Assembly (NCBI GenBank): GCA_014652975.1
Contig: BMZV01000001.1
Span: 62,001-126,000, forward strand
DNA length: 64,000 nucleotides
From: Kocuria marina
GTDB taxonomy: Bacteria > Actinomycetota > Actinomycetes > Actinomycetales > Micrococcaceae
Reading direction: 5' to 3'
Shown here: piece after piece, positions 18,071 to 28,345 of the stretch
Layout: every line of letters starts with the position of its first letter
Position numbering within the stretch: the stretch's first letter is position 1
The notes under the pieces: model-generated
What the model saw: the letters and a program-made list of their open reading frames with translations, nothing else
Database searches by the model: none
What the model was told of the DNA's origin: nothing
Made by a program: the position numbers and the translations under genes

Positions 18071-21000
18071 TCGTCCTCTTCCCGTTCCCGCACCGCGGTG
18101 CCGGCTCCTCGGGCCGTGGAACGCCCCGCGGACTGGCCCTCGCCGTGGGGACGCTTCGGATCCTCGTTCAGTTCCCGCTGCGGATCGGTGATCCGCTCGT
18201 TGCCGGTCCGGACGGTGAGCCCGGCCCGCTCCTGGTACTCCTCGATGAGCGCGATGCGTTCGGCACCGCGCGGCCGGCGGCCGGGGCGGATGTCGCACGA
18301 ACCCGTCTTGAAGTTCTGGATCTGGACGTTCGGGTCCAGGGTGATCCCCAACAGGTCGTTGGCGGCGTCACCGCTGACCACGGCGTCCTTGCCCACGGCC
18401 CAGTGATAGGGCAGCCCGATCTGGTGCACGGTCTGCCCGCCCACCCGCAGCGGCGTCATCCGGTCGGTCACCAGGACCTTGACCTCGATGGCCGAGCGCG
18501 GCGAGATGATCGTGGCCCATCCAAAGGGCTCCAACCCTTGCTGTTCGGCGAGCTCCGGGGAGATCTCGCAGAACGCCTCGGGCTGCAGTTCGGACAGGTA
18601 CGGCAACCAGCGGCTCATGCCACCGGCGGTGTGGTGCTCGGTCAGCCGGTACGTGGTGAACACGTACGGGTAGACCTCGCTGCCGGGCGCGCCCGCACTC
18701 GGCGCGGAGAGGTTGTCCTTGCGGGGGAACATCACGCGGGCCGGGTTCTGCTGCTGCGAGTACAGCGCATTGGCCACCGGCGACTCCTGGGGCTCGTAGT
18801 GGGTGGGCATGGGCCCGTCCACGAGACCCTTGGGGGCGTACAGCCACCCCTTGCCGTCCGCCTGCATGATGAACGGGTCGTCGCCGTGCAGCGAGGCCGC
18901 GCCACCGAGCTCCGGGTCAGGCCGCGCGCCGGGATCCTTGTCCACCGGGAAGTCGGGCACGTCCTTGCCGGTCCAGCGCCCGGACTCCTCGTCCCACCAC
19001 ACGAGCTTCTTCCGCTCGCTCCACGGCTTGCCCTGGGGGTCCGCCGAGGCGCGGTTGTAGAGGATCCGTCGGTTCGCGGGCCACGCCCACGCCCACTTGG
19101 AGGCGATCTCGTCCTGCTCCCGCCCGGGCACACGATCGGCGGCGTGGTTGATCCCGTCCGCGTAGATGCCGGTGTAGACCCAGCACCCGCCGGACGTGCT
19201 GCCGTCCGCCTTCATCTGGGTGTAGGAGGACAGCGGCTTCCCGGCATCGGGGCCGGTCTCGAACCGGCCGTTGATCTCCGCGAGCACGCTCTCGGGATCC
19301 GGTTCGCCTTCCTCGGTCAGCGGGTAGTCCCACGTGAGGTCCAGCAGGGGCCGGTCGCGGGGATCCGTGGACTCCGCCAACCGGCTGCGCAGTCGCCGGC
19401 CCAGGTCGTAGAAGAAGTCCAGCTCGCTCTGCGCGTCACCCGGCGGGGAGACCGCCTGGTGGCGCCACTGCACGAGGCGCTGGGTCTGCGTGAACGATCC
19501 CGACTTCTCCACGTGGGTGGCCGCCGGCATGAAGAACACCTCGGTCTGGATGTCCTCGGTCTTCAGCTCCCCGGACTCGATCTCCGGTCCGTCCTTCCAC
19601 CACGTGGCGGATTCGATCATGTTCAGGTCGCGCACCACGAGCCACTTGAGGTGGGACATGGCCGTGCGCTGCATGCGCCCGTTGGACGATCCCACCGCGG
19701 GGTTCTGCCCCAGCAGGAAGTACCCGTCCACCTTGTCCTCGAGCATGGCCATCAGGGTCTGGTACGTCCCGTGCGGACCGTTGATCCGCGGCATGTAGTG
19801 GTACGCCCAGTCGTTGTCGTCGCGCGCGGCGTCCCCCCACCATGCCTTGAGCAAGTTCACGGTGTAGGCGTCCGCGTCAGCCCAGTAGCCCTTCTGCGTC
19901 TTGGAACCGATCGTGCCCAGGTACTCGGTGAGCGAATCGGACTCGACCGAGGGCATGGGCAGGTAACCCGGCAGCAGGTTGAACAGCGTGGGGATGTCCG
20001 TGGAGCCCTGGATGGACGCGTGCCCGCGCAGTGCCATGACGCCCCCGCCGGGACGACCCACGTTGCCGAGCAGCAACTGCAGGATCGCGGCCGTGCGGAT
20101 GAACTGCGCGCCCAGCGTGTGGTGGGTCCACCCCACGGCGTACGCGAAGCACGTGGTGCGCTCGCGTCCCGAGTTCTCGGTCACGGCACGGGCCAGGTAC
20201 TCGAAGTCCGCGGCGGAGATGCCGCACACCTCCTCGACCTTCTCCGGCGTGTAGCGCGAGAAGTGGCGCTTCAGGATCTGGAAGACCGTGCGGGGGTCCT
20301 GCAGGGTCTCGTCGCAGCGCGGTTCGGACGCACCCGTGGGCGCGCCGCCGCTGCCGAACTTGTCGCCGCCGGCTTCCTCGCGTTCCTCGTCGCCCTGTTC
20401 GTGCTTGTCGGTGCCGTCACCGGCGTCGTCGTCCTCGTCGTCGTAGGCCCACGACGAGAGGTCGTACGCGCCCTTCTCGACGTCGTAGCCCGAGAAGATC
20501 CCGCCGAGGTCCTCGGTGTCCTCGAAGTCCTCGTTGATGATCGTGGCGGCGTTCGTGTAGGACACCACGTAGTCGTGGAACCACAGGTCGTGCGTGAGAA
20601 CGTAGTTGATCAGCGCACCGAGCAGGGCGATGTCCGAGCCCGCCCGGATGGGGACGTGCTTGTCCGCGACCGCAGAGGTGCGCGTGAAACGCGGATCCAC
20701 GTGGATGATCTTGGCGCCGCGCGCCTTCGCCTCGGAGACCCACTGGAATCCCACGGGGTGGCACTCGGCCATGTTGGATCCCTGGATCACGATGCAGTCG
20801 GCGTTCGCCATGTCCTGCAGCGACTGGGTGGCGCCGCCGCGGCCGTACGAGGTTCCCAGACTGGGAACCGTGGCGGAGTGTCAAATCCGAGCCTGGTTCT
20901 CGATCTGCACGGCCCCCGCTGCAGTGAACAGCTTCTTGATCAGGTAGTTCTCTTCGTTGTCCAGCGTGGCGCCGCCCAAGGACGCGATGCCCATGGTGCG

Positions 21001-21447
21001 GCGCAACGGCCGGCCCTGCTCGTCCGTGTCCTGCCAACCGCGGCGTCGGGCTTCCAGGAAACGATCGGCGATCATGTCGATCGCGGTATCCCGGTCCAGG
21101 GGCTGCCACTCGGCGGCACCCGGGGCGCGGTAGAGCACCTGGGTCTGACGGCCCGGGGAGTTCACGAGCTGCTCGCTCGCCGACCCCTTGGGGCACAACC
21201 GACCGCGGGAGATCGGGGAATCCGGATCACCCTCGATCTGGACCACGCGCTCGTCCTTGACGTAGACCTTCTGGCCACACCCCACCGCGCAGTACGGGCA
21301 CACGCTCTGCACCACGCGGTCCGCGCTGCTGGTGCGCGGCGTGATCTCACGCGTGCGCTGTGATTGCACCGCGGAACTGCGGCCGGTGTGATCCCCGGTC
21401 CGGAGCTGGCGGATGACCGGCCACTCGAGCGGGCTGAATCGGGACAT
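18067..21447 (-). CDS. fdhA: Selenocysteine-containing formate dehydrogenase catalytic subunit (in-frame UGA)
   Basis: 1126 aa when the UGA at 20881-20883 is read as Sec189; an automatic caller would split it at 20881. Upstream: the [4Fe-4S] motif CPYCAVGCGQKVYV ... CPKG and IENQARI; downstream: HSATVPSLGTSYGRGGATQS and IQGSNMAECHPV, the continuous molybdopterin bis-MGD domain. The family has Sec or Cys exactly here as the Mo/W ligand. A SECIS-like hairpin follows the UGA. There is no Tat signal (MSRFSPLEWPVIRQ...), so the active site probably faces the cytoplasm. A mid-protein Asp/Glu-rich insertion (about residue 330) is present. First gene of the operon with fdhB and the NrfD-like gene. 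Confidence 0.95.
20851..20883 (-). promoter_or_regulatory. Selenocysteine UGA codon and SECIS hairpin
   Basis: On the minus strand the UGA (20883-20881) is followed after 11 nt by GGTTCCCAGTCTGGGAACC (20869-20851), an exact 8-bp stem with a GTC loop inside the fdhA coding sequence. Position and loop (AGUCU) resemble the E. coli fdhF SECIS (GGUCU). It would be bound by the C-terminal domains of SelB. Confidence 0.85.
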
Positions 21448-21499
21448 ACCTCAAGAATAGACCGTTTACCGCGCGCGTCCAGGTGTCAGGTGTGTCGCG

Positions 21500-21579
21500 A
21501 CGGCGACGACCCGCGCGGCCCTCGCGGCGGCATCGGTCCGGGTCACGCCGGGATTCGGCCCGCACGGCGACGACCCGCG
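21500..21579. repeat. 16-bp direct repeat upstream of fdhA
   Basis: ACGGCGACGACCCGCG occurs at 21500-21515 and again at 21564-21579, 64 bp apart (about six helical turns), in the 199-bp spacer upstream of the formate dehydrogenase operon. It might be a regulator site for fdhA, or simply low-complexity GC-rich sequence. Confidence 0.35.
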
Positions 21580-21646
21580 ACGACCGGGGGCCACACGGGC
21601 CACCCGGACGCCACGGGTCGTCGGTGGTCTGCGACGGCGTGTCGCG

Positions 21647-21988
21647 TCAGCGCTCGTCCATGGGGTCCACGGTCTGGTCCGCGCCGTCCCGCAGCGAGCG
21701 GTTGACCTCGCGGTCGGCCTGCGGGTCCTGCACGAGGGCCTCGACCTCCGGGTCCTGGGTCTCGGAGGTGGTATCGAGCTCGGGGATCGTCTCCTCCTGC
21801 GCCACCTGCTCCACGTCGGCTTCCTCGGGGTGGGTCAGGGGATCCTCGTCGGCACCCCACTGGGCGTCGTCCTCCTCCCACGCGGAGTCCTCATCACCGG
21901 TGGTGCCGATCAGTTCGTCCTCGCGGAACGTGTCGTCCGAGGCCTCGGGGTTGTCGAGCGGGTTGGGGTCCGGGATGGGCTGCGTCAT
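21647..21988 (-). CDS. Acidic hypothetical protein
   Basis: 113 aa, strongly acidic (many Asp/Glu), proline-rich start MTQPIPDPNPLDNPEASDD, predicted disordered, no membrane segment. Preceded by AAGGAG-type ribosome site. Similar short acidic proteins are widespread in Micrococcaceae; function unknown. Not obviously in an operon. Confidence 0.7.
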   Translation of the reverse strand: MTQPIPDPNPLDNPEASDDTFREDELIGTTGDEDSAWEEDDAQWGADEDPLTHPEEADVEQVAQEETIPELDTTSETQDPEVEALVQDPQADREVNRSLRDGADQTVDPMDER

Positions 21989-22114
21989 GGGTTACTCCTT
22001 GCCAGGTTCTCGACGAGCGCGCTGTCACGCGCACGGTCAGACTACGGTGCCGCGGCCCCGCGCCTCCACCGGACCCCCGGCCGCTTCACGCGCAGCGGAC
22101 CGCTCCGGGGCGGC

Positions 22115-23008
22115 TCACACGAGCGGCCACGGGTAGCGCATGCCGGAGGGGTCCTCCGGGAGCCTGCCCAGCAGCGCGAGGGCACGGGCACGACGACGCA
22201 GGGCACGCGTCTCCTCGGTCGTCAGCAGCTCGGCCACCTCCGGCGGTGCGCCGTTCTCGGCGAGCGCCGCAATGTCCGCCACGAGGTCCAGGGGCAAGGG
22301 GTCGCGCGCGAATTCCCAGATCACGGTGCGCAGTTTGAACGCCGCGGCGAAGCACAGTCCGTGGTCGATCCCCCAGACCCGCCCGTCCCAGCCGCGCAGG
22401 ACGTGGCCGGATTTGCGGTCGGTGTTGTTGGTCAGCACGTCGAAGGCGGCCATGGCGCGCAGCACCGGGTGGGTGTCCGGGTGGTCCTCCACAATCGTGA
22501 AGTAGTGCTCCCGGGGGTCCGCGGCCACGAACAACTGCAGCGATCCCGTCCCGAACGGGGCGTCGTCCCGGATCACGGTGAGCGGGACGATCCCCCAGCC
22601 GAGCGCCTCGCTGAGCAGGTACGCGGCGCGCTCCCGGCGGTACAGACCCGGCGGGAAGTCGTGCAGGGGCCGCTCCCCGAGCTCGGGTTTGTAGATGGCC
22701 CAGCATGCCGTGTCCGAGTCCGGCGGACCGAACGACGTCGCTGCGGGAGCTGCGTTGTCGGGGCCGGGTGCCGCGACGGGTGAGCCGGCCGGAGCGGCGT
22801 CGTCGCCGATCGTGGGAGCCGAGCAGGCCTCGGCGGCTTCAGGGTCGGGGACCTCGCCGGCACGAGCGTCGCCGTCGGTGCCGGTGACCGATTGCGACGC
22901 CAGCGCGCGCACCTCCACGAGGAACGTCTCATTGCTGCTGCGCGCGAGCTGCCCGAGCAGCGTGATCTCCCCCGTGCGCAGCAGCTCGTCCGCTCGTTCG
23001 GCCCTCAC
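22115..23008 (-). CDS. SCO1664-family protein (PI3/4-kinase-like fold)
   Basis: 297 aa. After the first 40 residues comes a low-complexity Ala/Pro insertion (about residues 44-98); the conserved part then has WAIYKPELGERPLHDFPPGLYRRERAAYLLSEALGW, FDVLTNNTDRKSGHVL and WGIDHGLCF, the SCO1664 motifs resembling the catalytic loop (DxxxNxDR) and metal DHG of PI3/4-kinase-like proteins. Biochemical role unknown. Followed on the same strand order by the phosphomutase gene upstream, a pairing commonly conserved in Actinobacteria. Confidence 0.82.
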   Translation of the reverse strand: MRAERADELLRTGEITLLGQLARSSNETFLVEVRALASQSVTGTDGDARAGEVPDPEAAEACSAPTIGDDAAPAGSPVAAPGPDNAAPAATSFGPPDSDTACWAIYKPELGERPLHDFPPGLYRRERAAYLLSEALGWGIVPLTVIRDDAPFGTGSLQLFVAADPREHYFTIVEDHPDTHPVLRAMAAFDVLTNNTDRKSGHVLRGWDGRVWGIDHGLCFAAAFKLRTVIWEFARDPLPLDLVADIAALAENGAPPEVAELLTTEETRALRRRARALALLGRLPEDPSGMRYPWPLV

Positions 23009-23077
23009 GACGCCGCCCTCACGACGACGCCGTCCCGCCGCCCCCGCGCCCGCTCCGGGTCGCGCCGGACCGGCCCG

Positions 23078-23749
23078 TCACGACGCCACCAGCTCCCGCA
23101 AGGAATCCCGCGTGGAGTTGACCGTGAGCACCACCGGATTCGTGTCGTCGCCGGAGGGCTCATCCGCACCGTCGGGCGCCGCGGGATAGGACAGCACCGA
23201 GATCGAGCACGGCCCCACGCTGAGCCGCTGGAAGTTGTCCAGGGGCGTGCCCATCGCGTGGGCCAGCAACCCGCGAATGGGGTCCGCGTGGGAGAAGCAC
23301 ACCACGGTCCCACCGGGGTGGAGCGTGCACAGGCGCTGCACGGCATCGACCATGCGCTGCTGCATCTCGGGGAAGCTCTCCCCGTCCGGGAACCGGAACG
23401 CGGAGGGATTGTGCTGCACGGTGCGCCACTCGGGCAACCGGTTGAGGTCGTTGAGCGCGCACCCCGTCCATTGCCCCACGTCGAGCTCCAGGAGTGCGGG
23501 GTCCTCGCGGACGGGCAGACCCAGCAGCTCGGCACTCGGCTGGGCGGTCTCCCGCGCGCGTTCGAGCGGCGAACTGTACAGCGCGCTCACGGTCAGTTCC
23601 GCAATCCGCTCGGCCGCGGCGCGCGCCTGCTCCCACCCCTGCTCGGACAGGTGCAGTCCCGAGGAACGCCCCGGCAACAGCTCACCCGTCGTGGGGGTGC
23701 GGCCGTGACGCACGAGCAGGACGGTGGTCGATCCGCGGGAGTCGCTCAT
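23078..23749 (-). CDS. Histidine phosphatase superfamily protein (MSMEG_4193-like phosphomutase)
   Basis: 223 aa. The phosphorylated His15 is in LVRHGR, the second conserved arginine in SSPLERARETA, and the second catalytic histidine in VVCFSHADPIRGLL. Actinobacterial MSMEG_4193 family, usually beside the SCO1664 gene as here. Substrate unknown. Intact, in contrast to the truncated paralogue at 40464. Confidence 0.88.
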   Translation of the reverse strand: MSDSRGSTTVLLVRHGRTPTTGELLPGRSSGLHLSEQGWEQARAAAERIAELTVSALYSSPLERARETAQPSAELLGLPVREDPALLELDVGQWTGCALNDLNRLPEWRTVQHNPSAFRFPDGESFPEMQQRMVDAVQRLCTLHPGGTVVCFSHADPIRGLLAHAMGTPLDNFQRLSVGPCSISVLSYPAAPDGADEPSGDDTNPVVLTVNSTRDSLRELVAS

Positions 23750-23882
23750 GCTTCGTCAGCCTAGAACGCACCCGCCCCCGCGTCACGGGCCCCGCCCCGC
23801 ACGGCTCCCCGCCCGTCACACGACGTCACCGAACCGCCCCGGGGGCTCGACGCCGCCGCCCACCGGGCGTAGCGTGACGCGC

Positions 23883-25271
23883 GTGAACGCCCAACCTGAC
23901 ATCCGCACCCTGGGTGACCTGCGCGCGTCGGGTCATGAGCTGAAATCCCTGCGCCGGGAGATCCGCGACAACTTGCTCGCGGCGCTCGCCGCGGGGGAGA
24001 ACCCGTGGCAGGGACTGCACGGCTTCGAGCGCACCGTGATCCCCCAGTTCGAGCGCGCGCTGATCGCGGGGCACGACGTCGCGCTGCTGGGTGAACGCGG
24101 CCAGGGCAAGACCCGCTTGCTGCGCACCCTGCCACGGCTGTTGGACGAGTGGACGCCCGTGATCGCGGGCTCCGAACTCAACGAACACCCCTACGAACCG
24201 CTCACCGCTGAGTCCACCGCGCGGATCGCCGAGGAGGGTGACGACCTACCGATCACGTGGCGCCATCGCGACGAGCGTTACGTGGAGAAGCTGTCCACCC
24301 CGGACACGTCCGTCGCGGACCTGATCGGGGACGTGGACCCCATGCGGGTCGCGGAGGGGCGGCGGCTCGGGGACCCCGAGACCATCCACTACGGGCTGAT
24401 CCCGCGCGCGAACCGCGGGATCGTGGCGCTCAACGAATTACCTGACCTGGCCGAGCGCATCCAGGTGGCCCTGCTCAACGTCATGGAGGAGCGGGACATC
24501 CAGATCCGCGGCTATGTGCTGCGCTTGCCGCTGGACGTCATGGTCGTGGCCTCCGCCAACCCGGAGGACTACACCAACCGCGGCCGGATCATCACCCCGC
24601 TCAAGGACCGCTTCGGGGCGGAGATCCGCACCCACTACCCGCTCGAACTCGAGGACGAGATGGCCGTGATCCGCCAGGAGGCCGAACTCACCGCCGAGGT
24701 CCCCGACATCATCCTGGAGATCCTGGCCCGGTTCACACGACAACTGCGTGAATCCAGCGCGGTGAACCAGTCCTCGGGTGTCTCCGCGCGCTTCGCGATC
24801 GCGGGAGCTGAAACCGTGGCGGCCGCCGCCCGGCACCGAGCCACGGTGCGCCCCGGTGACCCCGCCGTGGCCCGGCTCGTGGACGTGGACACCGCGGTGG
24901 CCGTACTCGGCGGGAAGGTTGAGTTCGAATCCGGTGAGGAAGGCCGCGAGGACGACATCCTGGAGCACTTGTTGCGTACCGCGACCGCCCAGGCCGTGCG
25001 GGAACACTTCCGTGGCCTGGATCTCTCTCCCCTGGTCGCCGCGTTCGACGGTCAGCGCACCATCACGACCGGCGAACGCGTGGGCGCCCAGGAGTTCCTC
25101 GACGCCCTGCCCGCCCTCGAGGACTCCGAGCTCTACGACCGGTTGGCCGAACGCGTGGGCGGTGAGGGGCCCGGGTACCGCGCGACCGCCGTCGAACTCG
25201 CCCTCGAGGGGCTGTTCCTGACCCGGAAGCTCTCCAAGGAGTCCGGCGACGGGGAAACCGTCTACGGATAG
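23883..25271 (+). CDS. MoxR-type AAA+ ATPase
   Basis: 462 aa from GTG 23883. Walker A GERGQGKT, a Walker B-like segment IVALNELPDLAE, sensor-1 region VVASANPEDYTNRG and sensor-2 region. The start has no ribosome site, but a -10-like TAGCGT lies 7 bp upstream, so the transcript may be leaderless. Belongs to the magnesium-chelatase/MoxR group that acts with VWA proteins as assembly chaperones. Followed after 7 nt by the VWA gene. Confidence 0.88.
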   Translation: MNAQPDIRTLGDLRASGHELKSLRREIRDNLLAALAAGENPWQGLHGFERTVIPQFERALIAGHDVALLGERGQGKTRLLRTLPRLLDEWTPVIAGSELNEHPYEPLTAESTARIAEEGDDLPITWRHRDERYVEKLSTPDTSVADLIGDVDPMRVAEGRRLGDPETIHYGLIPRANRGIVALNELPDLAERIQVALLNVMEERDIQIRGYVLRLPLDVMVVASANPEDYTNRGRIITPLKDRFGAEIRTHYPLELEDEMAVIRQEAELTAEVPDIILEILARFTRQLRESSAVNQSSGVSARFAIAGAETVAAAARHRATVRPGDPAVARLVDVDTAVAVLGGKVEFESGEEGREDDILEHLLRTATAQAVREHFRGLDLSPLVAAFDGQRTITTGERVGAQEFLDALPALEDSELYDRLAERVGGEGPGYRATAVELALEGLFLTRKLSKESGDGETVYG

Positions 25272-25278
25272 GCCTCCC

Positions 25279-27300
25279 ATGCGCACACCCCGGCATTCTT
25301 CACGGTACGGTCGTTACTCAGGCGGCCCCGATCCCCTGGCCCCACCTGTGGACCTCGGGGAGGTCCTGGACGCCGTGACCGAGGACGTCATGGCCGGCTA
25401 CTCCCCCGACCAGGCCCTGCGCGAATTCCTGCGCCGCGGCGGGCGCAACCAGCGCGGACTGGACGATCTGGCGCGCCAGGTGCATCAGCGGCGTCGGGAC
25501 CTGCTGAGCCGGCACCGCCTGGACGGCACGGTGCAGGAGGCCAAGAAACTGCTCGACCGCGCGCTGCGCGAGGAACGCGACCAGTTCCTGCGGGACGCGC
25601 GCATGGATCCCACGGACCGGCAGTTCCGGGAGATGCGCCTCAATGCCCTGCCGTCCTCCACCGCGGCGGCCGTGACGGAACTGTCCGACTACGACTGGCA
25701 GTCGGACGCCGCACGGCGCAACTACGAACAGATCAAGGACCTGCTGGGCCGCGAACTGCTCGAGCAGCGCTTCGCGGGGATGAAGAACGCGCTGCAGAAC
25801 GCCACGGACGAGGACCGCGCCGCGGTCTCCCGCATGCTCGAGGACCTCAACGAGCTGCTCGAGAAGCACACCCGCGGCGAGGACACACCCGAGGACTTCG
25901 AGCGGTTCATGAACCGGCACGGGGACCAGTTCCCCGAGAACCCCCAGGACATCGACGAGCTCATCGACGCGCTGGCCGAGCGCTCCGCCGCCGCGCAGCG
26001 CATGATGCGCTCCATGACCCCGGAGCAGCGCGAGGAGCTCATGGCGCTGTCCGCGCAGGCGTTCGGCTCCCCCGAACTGATGTCTCAACTGGGCCGCCTC
26101 GACGCCGCGCTGCAGGGTCTGCGTCCCGGGTTGGATTGGTCCGGTTCGGAGCAGTTCGAGGGCGATCAAGGCCTCGGTCTCGGGGACGGGACGGGTGTGC
26201 TGCAGGACCTCGCGGACCTGGACGCCCTGAGCGAGCAGCTGTCCCAGTCGTATGCGGGTTCCACGCTCTCGGACCTGGACGTGGCCGCGCTGGCCCGGCA
26301 ACTGGGCGACGACGCCGCCGTCGCCGCGCGCACACTCACCGAGCTCGAGCGCGCCATGCGGGACAGCGGCTACCTGCGCCGCGGCACGGACGGCGAACTG
26401 CGGTTGTCCCCGCGGGCCATGCGCAAGCTCGGCAAATCCCTGTTGCGCGACGCCGCCGGGAGACTCTCCGGTCGCAGTGGCCGCCGGGACACCCGGCTCG
26501 CCGGCGCCGCCGGTGAGCAGACCGGCTCGTCCCGCCCGTGGCAGTTCGGGGACGTGGAACCGTGGGACGTGACCCGCACGGTGACCAACGCGGTGACCCG
26601 CACGGCGGCGTCGGGCGCGGACCCGAGTGCGGGTCTGCGGATCGACGTCCAGGACATCGAGGTGCGCGAGACGGAGGCGCGCACGCAAGCGGCGGTGGCG
26701 CTGCTCGTGGACACGTCCTTCTCCATGGCGTTGAACGGGCGCTGGGTCCCCATGAAGCGCACGGCGATCGCCCTGCACCAATTGATCTCCACCCGCTTCC
26801 GGGGTGACTCACTCGAACTCATCACGTTTGGCCGCTACGCCCAGACGATGGACATCGGGGAGCTGACCGCGCTGCCCGCGTGGCACGAACAGGGCACCAA
26901 CCTGCATCACGGCCTGCTGCTCGCGCAGCGCTTCTTCCGCAAGCACCCCACCATGCACCCCGTGCTGCTCGTGGTCACGGACGGTGAGGCCACCGCCCAC
27001 CTGGAACCCGGCGGCGAGGCATGGTTCATGTACCCGCCCGATCGCGAGACCCTGCGGCTCACCGTGGCGCAGCTGGACGCCGTGGCCCGGCGCGGCACCG
27101 AGATCACCCTGTTCCGGCTGGGGGATGATCCCGGGCTCGTGCGCTTCATCGCGGCGCTCGCGCGCCGGGTGCGCGGTCGGGTGGTCGCCCCGGATCCCGA
27201 GGACCTCGACGCCGCGGTGCTGGGCGAATACATGCGTTCACGCTCCCGGAACGGCTCCTGGGGTGGGCCGGGTGACAGCTTCGCGAACGACGACGCGTGA
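25279..27300 (+). CDS. VWA-domain protein, partner of the MoxR ATPase
   Basis: 673 aa. A long charged helical N-terminal region (about residues 20-350) is followed by a C-terminal von Willebrand A domain whose MIDAS begins LLVDTSFSMALNG, with QGTNLHHGL and VVTDGEAT as the other metal-site motifs. MoxR and VWA pairs assemble metal cofactors or large complexes; the client here is unknown. Co-transcribed with the ATPase (7-nt gap). Confidence 0.87.
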   Translation: MRTPRHSSRYGRYSGGPDPLAPPVDLGEVLDAVTEDVMAGYSPDQALREFLRRGGRNQRGLDDLARQVHQRRRDLLSRHRLDGTVQEAKKLLDRALREERDQFLRDARMDPTDRQFREMRLNALPSSTAAAVTELSDYDWQSDAARRNYEQIKDLLGRELLEQRFAGMKNALQNATDEDRAAVSRMLEDLNELLEKHTRGEDTPEDFERFMNRHGDQFPENPQDIDELIDALAERSAAAQRMMRSMTPEQREELMALSAQAFGSPELMSQLGRLDAALQGLRPGLDWSGSEQFEGDQGLGLGDGTGVLQDLADLDALSEQLSQSYAGSTLSDLDVAALARQLGDDAAVAARTLTELERAMRDSGYLRRGTDGELRLSPRAMRKLGKSLLRDAAGRLSGRSGRRDTRLAGAAGEQTGSSRPWQFGDVEPWDVTRTVTNAVTRTAASGADPSAGLRIDVQDIEVRETEARTQAAVALLVDTSFSMALNGRWVPMKRTAIALHQLISTRFRGDSLELITFGRYAQTMDIGELTALPAWHEQGTNLHHGLLLAQRFFRKHPTMHPVLLVVTDGEATAHLEPGGEAWFMYPPDRETLRLTVAQLDAVARRGTEITLFRLGDDPGLVRFIAALARRVRGRVVAPDPEDLDAAVLGEYMRSRSRNGSWGGPGDSFANDDA

Positions 27301-27436
27301 CGGTCTTCGGGACGAATGCCCTGGTCGCGGGCTGATTCTTTTGCATCTACATAGAAGTATTGCTTAAGTGAAGACAAGCCCTCACGCTAGAACCACCCGT
27401 GGACATCGGGGAACGGATGAGACGAGAGGATTCGTC

Positions 27437-28192
27437 ATGCACCGCACACGCACGGTGACCGCGGCAGCCGCCCTCCTGGTCCTGTCACTGGGCGGGCTCA
27501 CCGGATGCAGCTCCTCGCTCGCGGAACAACCACAGTCCATGGCCACCTCCTCCGAGATCGCCAACGGGCCCACGTCCGGCATCCGCTCCCAGGCCGGGAG
27601 CCCGCAGGCCGGGACCGACGCCGCGGCGACCGGCCAGGCGACCGCCGCGGCTCCCGTGTCCTCGCCCGCCGCGCAGCCCAAGAGTCACATGACCGCGTCC
27701 GACACCCCCGCGCCCGGGTCGCAGAGCCCCGCGGCGACCACGGCGTCGTCTGCGACCCCCGAACCGTCCGGGTCGTGCGCGAACACCTCCGCGGAGCAGG
27801 CCGTGAACGAGAACATCGACAAGGTGGGCCCGGCGTTCCCCCAGGGCAACGTTCCCGACGCCGAGTGGGTGGCGATCGACACCGAGACGTACGACCCGTG
27901 CGCGGACCTGTCGTGGGTCACGCTGACGATCCGCGGGGGCACGGCGTCCTCCCCGTCGCAGCAGATGCTCTTCCACGACGGCGAGTACCTGGGCACGACC
28001 ACCCAGGAGGGCATCGCCTTCTCGCCCGCGACCGTGCGGCTGTCCAACTCCGCCATCCAGGTCACCTACCGGTGGGCCAAGGAGGGCGAGAGCAATGCCG
28101 GTGCGAGCGGGCGGGCTGTGTCCACGTACACCTGGAACCCGAACACCGAGTCCGTGGACCACGCGGGCGAGTGGCCCCCGGGTATCGGCTGA
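27437..28192 (+). CDS. LppP/LprE-like lipoprotein
   Basis: 251 aa with a lipoprotein signal peptide ending in LTGC (Cys24). A 90-residue Ser/Ala/Pro-rich linker leads to a C-terminal domain (CANTSAEQAVNENIDKVGP ... VTLTIRGGTASSPSQQMLFHDGEYLGT) that matches the LppP/LprE lipoprotein family. Surface anchored, function unknown. Ribosome site GAGAGGA. An AT-rich stretch at 27335-27375 probably holds the promoter. Confidence 0.82.
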   Translation: MHRTRTVTAAAALLVLSLGGLTGCSSSLAEQPQSMATSSEIANGPTSGIRSQAGSPQAGTDAAATGQATAAAPVSSPAAQPKSHMTASDTPAPGSQSPAATTASSATPEPSGSCANTSAEQAVNENIDKVGPAFPQGNVPDAEWVAIDTETYDPCADLSWVTLTIRGGTASSPSQQMLFHDGEYLGTTTQEGIAFSPATVRLSNSAIQVTYRWAKEGESNAGASGRAVSTYTWNPNTESVDHAGEWPPGIG

Positions 28193-28345
28193 GCCGCGCC
28201 CCGGCGCCCGGCTTCGACAACGCCACCACGCGCCGTCGCCCCCGCACTCCATCGGGACGGCAGCGCGGCCGCGTGGCTGGACACCATGGCATGCCACGTG
28301 TGACACGATGAGCGCACGGGACGCACCCCACCGGCGAGGAGAGTC

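Noticed and set aside
18067-20811. fdhA as two separate genes split at a TGA
   Set aside because: Sequences on both sides form one formate dehydrogenase, the TGA falls exactly at the Sec/Cys site, and a SECIS hairpin plus all sel genes are present.
18049-21363. 1104-codon plus-strand frame opposite fdhA
   Set aside because: Antisense shadow of the formate dehydrogenase gene caused by high GC3; composition is meaningless.
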